Below, one piece after another: positions 42,511-45,101 of a stretch of 45,101 nucleotides of DNA. The notes under the pieces are model-generated. The model had not been told where the DNA came from. It did no database searches and saw only the letters and a program-made list of their open reading frames with translations. Source of the DNA: Rhizobiaceae bacterium. GTDB lineage: Bacteria; Pseudomonadota; Alphaproteobacteria; Rhizobiales; Rhizobiaceae. The stretch is from NCBI GenBank assembly GCA_017644105.1, contig JAEPMD010000027.1:1-45101 (forward strand), written 5' to 3'. Positions within the stretch are counted from its first letter, which is position 1. Each line of letters starts with the position of its first letter. The position numbers and the translations under genes are program-made.

Positions 42511-44231
42511 TGACCTTGCTTTTAAAAGTCACGGATTTAACCGTTGAATACCCAACACGATTTGGCACCTTTCAGGCGGTCAAGAACTTGGATATGCGCC
42601 TCGAGCAAGGTGAAATTCATGGACTTGTTGGCGAAAGTGGTGCTGGTAAATCAACGATTGGCCAAGCCATTATGGGACTTATTCCAAGCCCAGGTTATAT
42701 TGCGACCGGCGATGTTGAATTAAATGGCGAGAGCATTCGTGATTTAAGCCAAAGTCAATACCACAAGCTACGCGGCGCCAAGATCTCGATGATCTTTCAG
42801 GACCCGCAAACTTCGCTTAACCCGCTTCTTACCGTGGAAGAACAGCTAGTTGAAACGATCAAACAGCATTCAGATTTATCCTATGAAGAGGCGTTTAATA
42901 AAGCCGTCGATTTGCTTGAAGAAACTGGCATTAGCGACGCAAAAACGCGAATTTTGGAATATCCCCATCAATTCTCCGGTGGCATGCGCCAACGGGTGGT
43001 GATCGCGCTTGCGCTATGCACAGAGCCTGATTTGATCATTGCCGATGAGCCCACAACAGCGCTTGATGTTGCGATCCAGAAGCAAATCTTGGATCTTATC
43101 AAGCATTTGGCCAAGAAACGCAGCGTCGGCTTTATTCTGATCACTCATGATATTGGCGTCATTGCAGAAATTACAGATCGTGTTTCCGTACTAAGAAATG
43201 GTGTTTTGCAGGAAGTTGGGCCTACGTGGATTATTTTGCAACGCCCAAGCCATGAATATACCAAAGCGCTCATGGCGGCTGTTCCACGGCTTGATAAAAA
43301 ACTCGATCGCTTTGCCAATATTTTAGATGATGAAGTCAGACTATCAACGCCAGAATTGCTTTGGAAAGTTGAAGGCGCAACAAGCGAATTCGCATCTGAA
43401 TGGTTGCTCACCGGCGAGCGGCATGAATCCGATGATAAGCCCGTTCTTGATATCCAAAATGTGGATGTAACTTATTTCAAAAAGAACATGTTTTCCTTCG
43501 GCAAAGATGAAGGCTTTAAAGCACTTGATGATGTATCATTGTCCATTCCTGCTGGACAAGTCTTGGGTTTGATTGGTGAAAGTGGCTCCGGTAAATCGAC
43601 CTTGGCGAAATCCATTGTGGGACTGGTGAAGCCAAGCGCTGGAAATATCGAATTCTTGGGTGAAGCGCTCAAATTTGGCAAAAACAGATCGCGCAAAGAT
43701 GTTACCCGGCGCAAGATCCAAATGGTGTTCCAAGATCCTTATTCATCGCTGAACAATCGGCGAAAAGTTGAAGACATTATCGGTGAGCCGATCGGGTTCT
43801 TCGGATTGGCAATATCAGCAGCAGAGCAGCGCAAGATCATCGCGTCGATCTTGGAACTTGTTGAAATGCCGCAACGAGCAATGCTGAAATACCCGCATCA
43901 ATTCTCCGGTGGTCAGCGGCAAAGGATAGCGGTTGCCCGCGCGCTGGTTGCTAGACCTGAATTTTTAATCTGCGATGAGCCAACTTCTGCGCTGGATGTA
44001 TCCATCCAGGCGCAGATCCTCAATTTGCTGAAAGATCTGCAAGCGCAATTTGGCCTATCGATCCTGTTCATCAGCCACAATCTAGCAGTGGTTAGACAAA
44101 TGGCTGATCAAGTGGCTGTGCTGAAGAACGGAGTTTTGGTCGAAAAAGGTGAAGTCGACAGTTTCTTTGAAGGTCCGAAAGATCCCTATAGTCAGTTATT
44201 GCTCGCTGAAACACCAAGCGCAGACTTTTAA
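42510..44231 (+). CDS. Fused double ATP-binding protein of the peptide-type ABC importer (DppD-DppF fusion)
   Basis: A 573-residue protein with two complete ABC ATPase domains. Domain 1 has GESGAGKST, signature SGGMRQR and [12 protein letters not shown]; domain 2 (from about residue 310) has [16 protein letters not shown] and [12 protein letters not shown]. An oligopeptide-type C-terminal segment ([15 protein letters not shown] and [11 protein letters not shown]) follows each. An in-frame start exists at 42405 but would lie inside the permease gene; ATG 42510, overlapping the permease stop by one base, is the natural start. Such fusions (as in GsiA) are common. Confidence 0.96.
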   Translation: MTLLLKVTDLTVEYPTRFGTFQAVKNLDMRLEQGEIHGLVGESGAGKSTIGQAIMGLIPSPGYIATGDVELNGESIRDLSQSQYHKLRGAKISMIFQDPQTSLNPLLTVEEQLVETIKQHSDLSYEEAFNKAVDLLEETGISDAKTRILEYPHQFSGGMRQRVVIALALCTEPDLIIADEPTTALDVAIQKQILDLIKHLAKKRSVGFILITHDIGVIAEITDRVSVLRNGVLQEVGPTWIILQRPSHEYTKALMAAVPRLDKKLDRFANILDDEVRLSTPELLWKVEGATSEFASEWLLTGERHESDDKPVLDIQNVDVTYFKKNMFSFGKDEGFKALDDVSLSIPAGQVLGLIGESGSGKSTLAKSIVGLVKPSAGNIEFLGEALKFGKNRSRKDVTRRKIQMVFQDPYSSLNNRRKVEDIIGEPIGFFGLAISAAEQRKIIASILELVEMPQRAMLKYPHQFSGGQRQRIAVARALVARPEFLICDEPTSALDVSIQAQILNLLKDLQAQFGLSILFISHNLAVVRQMADQVAVLKNGVLVEKGEVDSFFEGPKDPYSQLLLAETPSADF

Positions 44232-44246
44232 GGGTTAATAAGGCCG

Positions 44247-45101
44247 ATGTCGTCGCGTTTGACCCTTTTCGTTCCATTTCTTTTCGTCTGGATCTGGAGC
44301 ACCGGCTTTATCAATGCCAAATATGCATTGCCTTATATTGAGCCGTTTTACTTTCTCATCATCCGCATGATCTTGGCAGCATTGGCGTTTCTCATCCTGA
44401 TCTTTGTGCTGAAAAAGCGATGGCCAACACGCAATCAGGCGGTCATGCAAATGATCATCGGGATCCTTTTGCATTCGGTTTATTTGGGTGGGGTATTCTT
44501 TGCCGTTCATCTGGGCATGCCTGCGGGAATTTCATCTATCTTTGTTGGTTTGCACCCAGCTTTAACAGCTTTGCTGGGTTTCATCTTCCTAAGCCAAAAA
44601 CTGCGATTGCTACAATCCATTGGTCTGGCATTTGGCTTTATTGGCATCTCGCTGGTTGTGATCGGGTCGAATAATATTGATGGCAGTGCATTATCAACCT
44701 TGGGATTGATGGCTTGCATCTTCTCACTGATCGGGATCTCTTTGAGCGGTATTTTGCAAAAGCTTGATGCGCAAAACGTTCCGTTGGTTTCTGGGACATT
44801 TTACCAATATTTAGGTGGTGCGCTTGCATTGGTGCCTCTATCTCTTTGGCTTGAGGGTCACACGGTCATTATGACATTTGAACTGGTTGCGGCCATGGTC
44901 TGGTCTGTTCTCGCCTTATCCGTTGGCGCGATATTGCTTTTAATGTTTATGATCCGCGAGGGGGAGGTGGCAAAGGTCGCCAGTTATTTCTATCTCGTAC
45001 CCCCAGTTACGGTGATCCAAACTTACTTTCTGTTTAATGAGACACTCGGGATTGTTGCGATTACGGGATGTTTATTGGCTGTTTTAGGTGTTTATCTTGT
45101 T
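44247..45101 (+). CDS. EamA-family (DMT) transporter, 3' end outside the window
   Basis: 285 codons are open to the window end with no stop. The visible part has nine to ten helices: FVPFLFVWIWSTGFINAKYALPYIEPFYFLIIRMILAALAF start, GISSIFVGLHPALTALLGFIFLSQKLRLLQSIGLAFGFIGISLVVIG closing repeat 1, and GEVAKVASYFYLVPPVTVIQTYFLFNETLGIVAITGCLLAVLGVYLV in repeat 2, so only a short tail is missing. It begins 15 bases after the ABC ATPase gene (AAGG upstream) and may share its transcript. Substrate unknown; a linked importer/exporter pair is possible. Confidence 0.92.
   Translation, partial: MSSRLTLFVPFLFVWIWSTGFINAKYALPYIEPFYFLIIRMILAALAFLILIFVLKKRWPTRNQAVMQMIIGILLHSVYLGGVFFAVHLGMPAGISSIFVGLHPALTALLGFIFLSQKLRLLQSIGLAFGFIGISLVVIGSNNIDGSALSTLGLMACIFSLIGISLSGILQKLDAQNVPLVSGTFYQYLGGALALVPLSLWLEGHTVIMTFELVAAMVWSVLALSVGAILLLMFMIREGEVAKVASYFYLVPPVTVIQTYFLFNETLGIVAITGCLLAVLGVYLV

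Noticed and set aside
1-45101. IS elements, CRISPR arrays, rRNA genes, prophage
   Set aside because: No transposase or integrase motifs, no regularly spaced repeats, no rRNA sequence and no phage structural genes were seen; only an isolated XRE repressor.

Overview
The window (45.1 kb) looks like chromosome from an alphaproteobacterium of the order Hyphomicrobiales (Rhizobiales), probably marine or halotolerant. The reasons are the plsX-fabH-ihfA-merR order next to a tRNA-Pro, DUF2842, type-2 ArgC, an IalB-like secreted protein, a rhizobial-type ribosomal protein S9, and an ectoine-catabolism-like operon. Base composition looks moderate (mid-40s % GC by eye, not computed). Identifications come from reading motifs; no database search was run.

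Layout. 1-3234: plsX (5' end outside the window), fabH, ihfA and a MerR regulator. 3235-6147: a small accessory patch between merR and tRNA-Pro(GGG). It holds a GNAT-like protein, two unknown proteins, an XRE repressor and a lipoprotein, and it carries four copies of one 16-bp palindrome, RRGGAT-N4-ATCCYY. 6241-7904: a Tat-exported nitroreductase and its MarR regulator behind two tandem palindromes. 8097-9248: a cysteine-free, degenerate CysH (PAPS reductase) homologue followed by a double-DUF2061 membrane protein. 9340-13239: a leader with a possible 17-residue peptide, then a DoeD-like aminotransferase, a DoeA/EutD-like ectoine hydrolase and an ArgE-like deacetylase. 13259-18176 (minus strand): a guanidine-utilisation operon, described below. 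18411-20369: a CPA2 K+/H+ antiporter. 20398-28701: ABM monooxygenase, HAD phosphatase, then an exopolysaccharide locus (ligase/polymerase, WcaJ-type transferase, GT4, Wza, ExoP/Wzc with a degenerate kinase domain). 28700-37532: CelD/BcsL acyltransferase, DUF2842, CtaA, ArgC, two EamA exporters, FkbM methyltransferase, rpsI-rplM and an IalB-like protein. 37897-45101: PhzF, a complete peptide/nickel-type ABC importer (binding protein divergent from two permeases and a fused double ATPase) and a third EamA exporter cut by the window end.

Most notable system. Reading the minus strand from 18176: a sigma-54 promoter (GG-N10-GC), a guanidine-I (ykkC) riboswitch, an intrinsic terminator, an ABC importer of the urea-carboxylase-associated type, a ureohydrolase matching nickel-dependent guanidine hydrolase (GdmH) with all six metal ligands, a protein with 18 histidines in its first 35 residues, and a 60-residue His-containing membrane peptide. 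I infer a unit that imports guanidine and hydrolyses it to urea and ammonia, made only when nitrogen is short and guanidine is present. The His-rich proteins may deliver nickel where cyanobacteria use HypA/HypB-like GhaA/GhaB. No IS element, CRISPR array, rRNA or integrase gene was seen.
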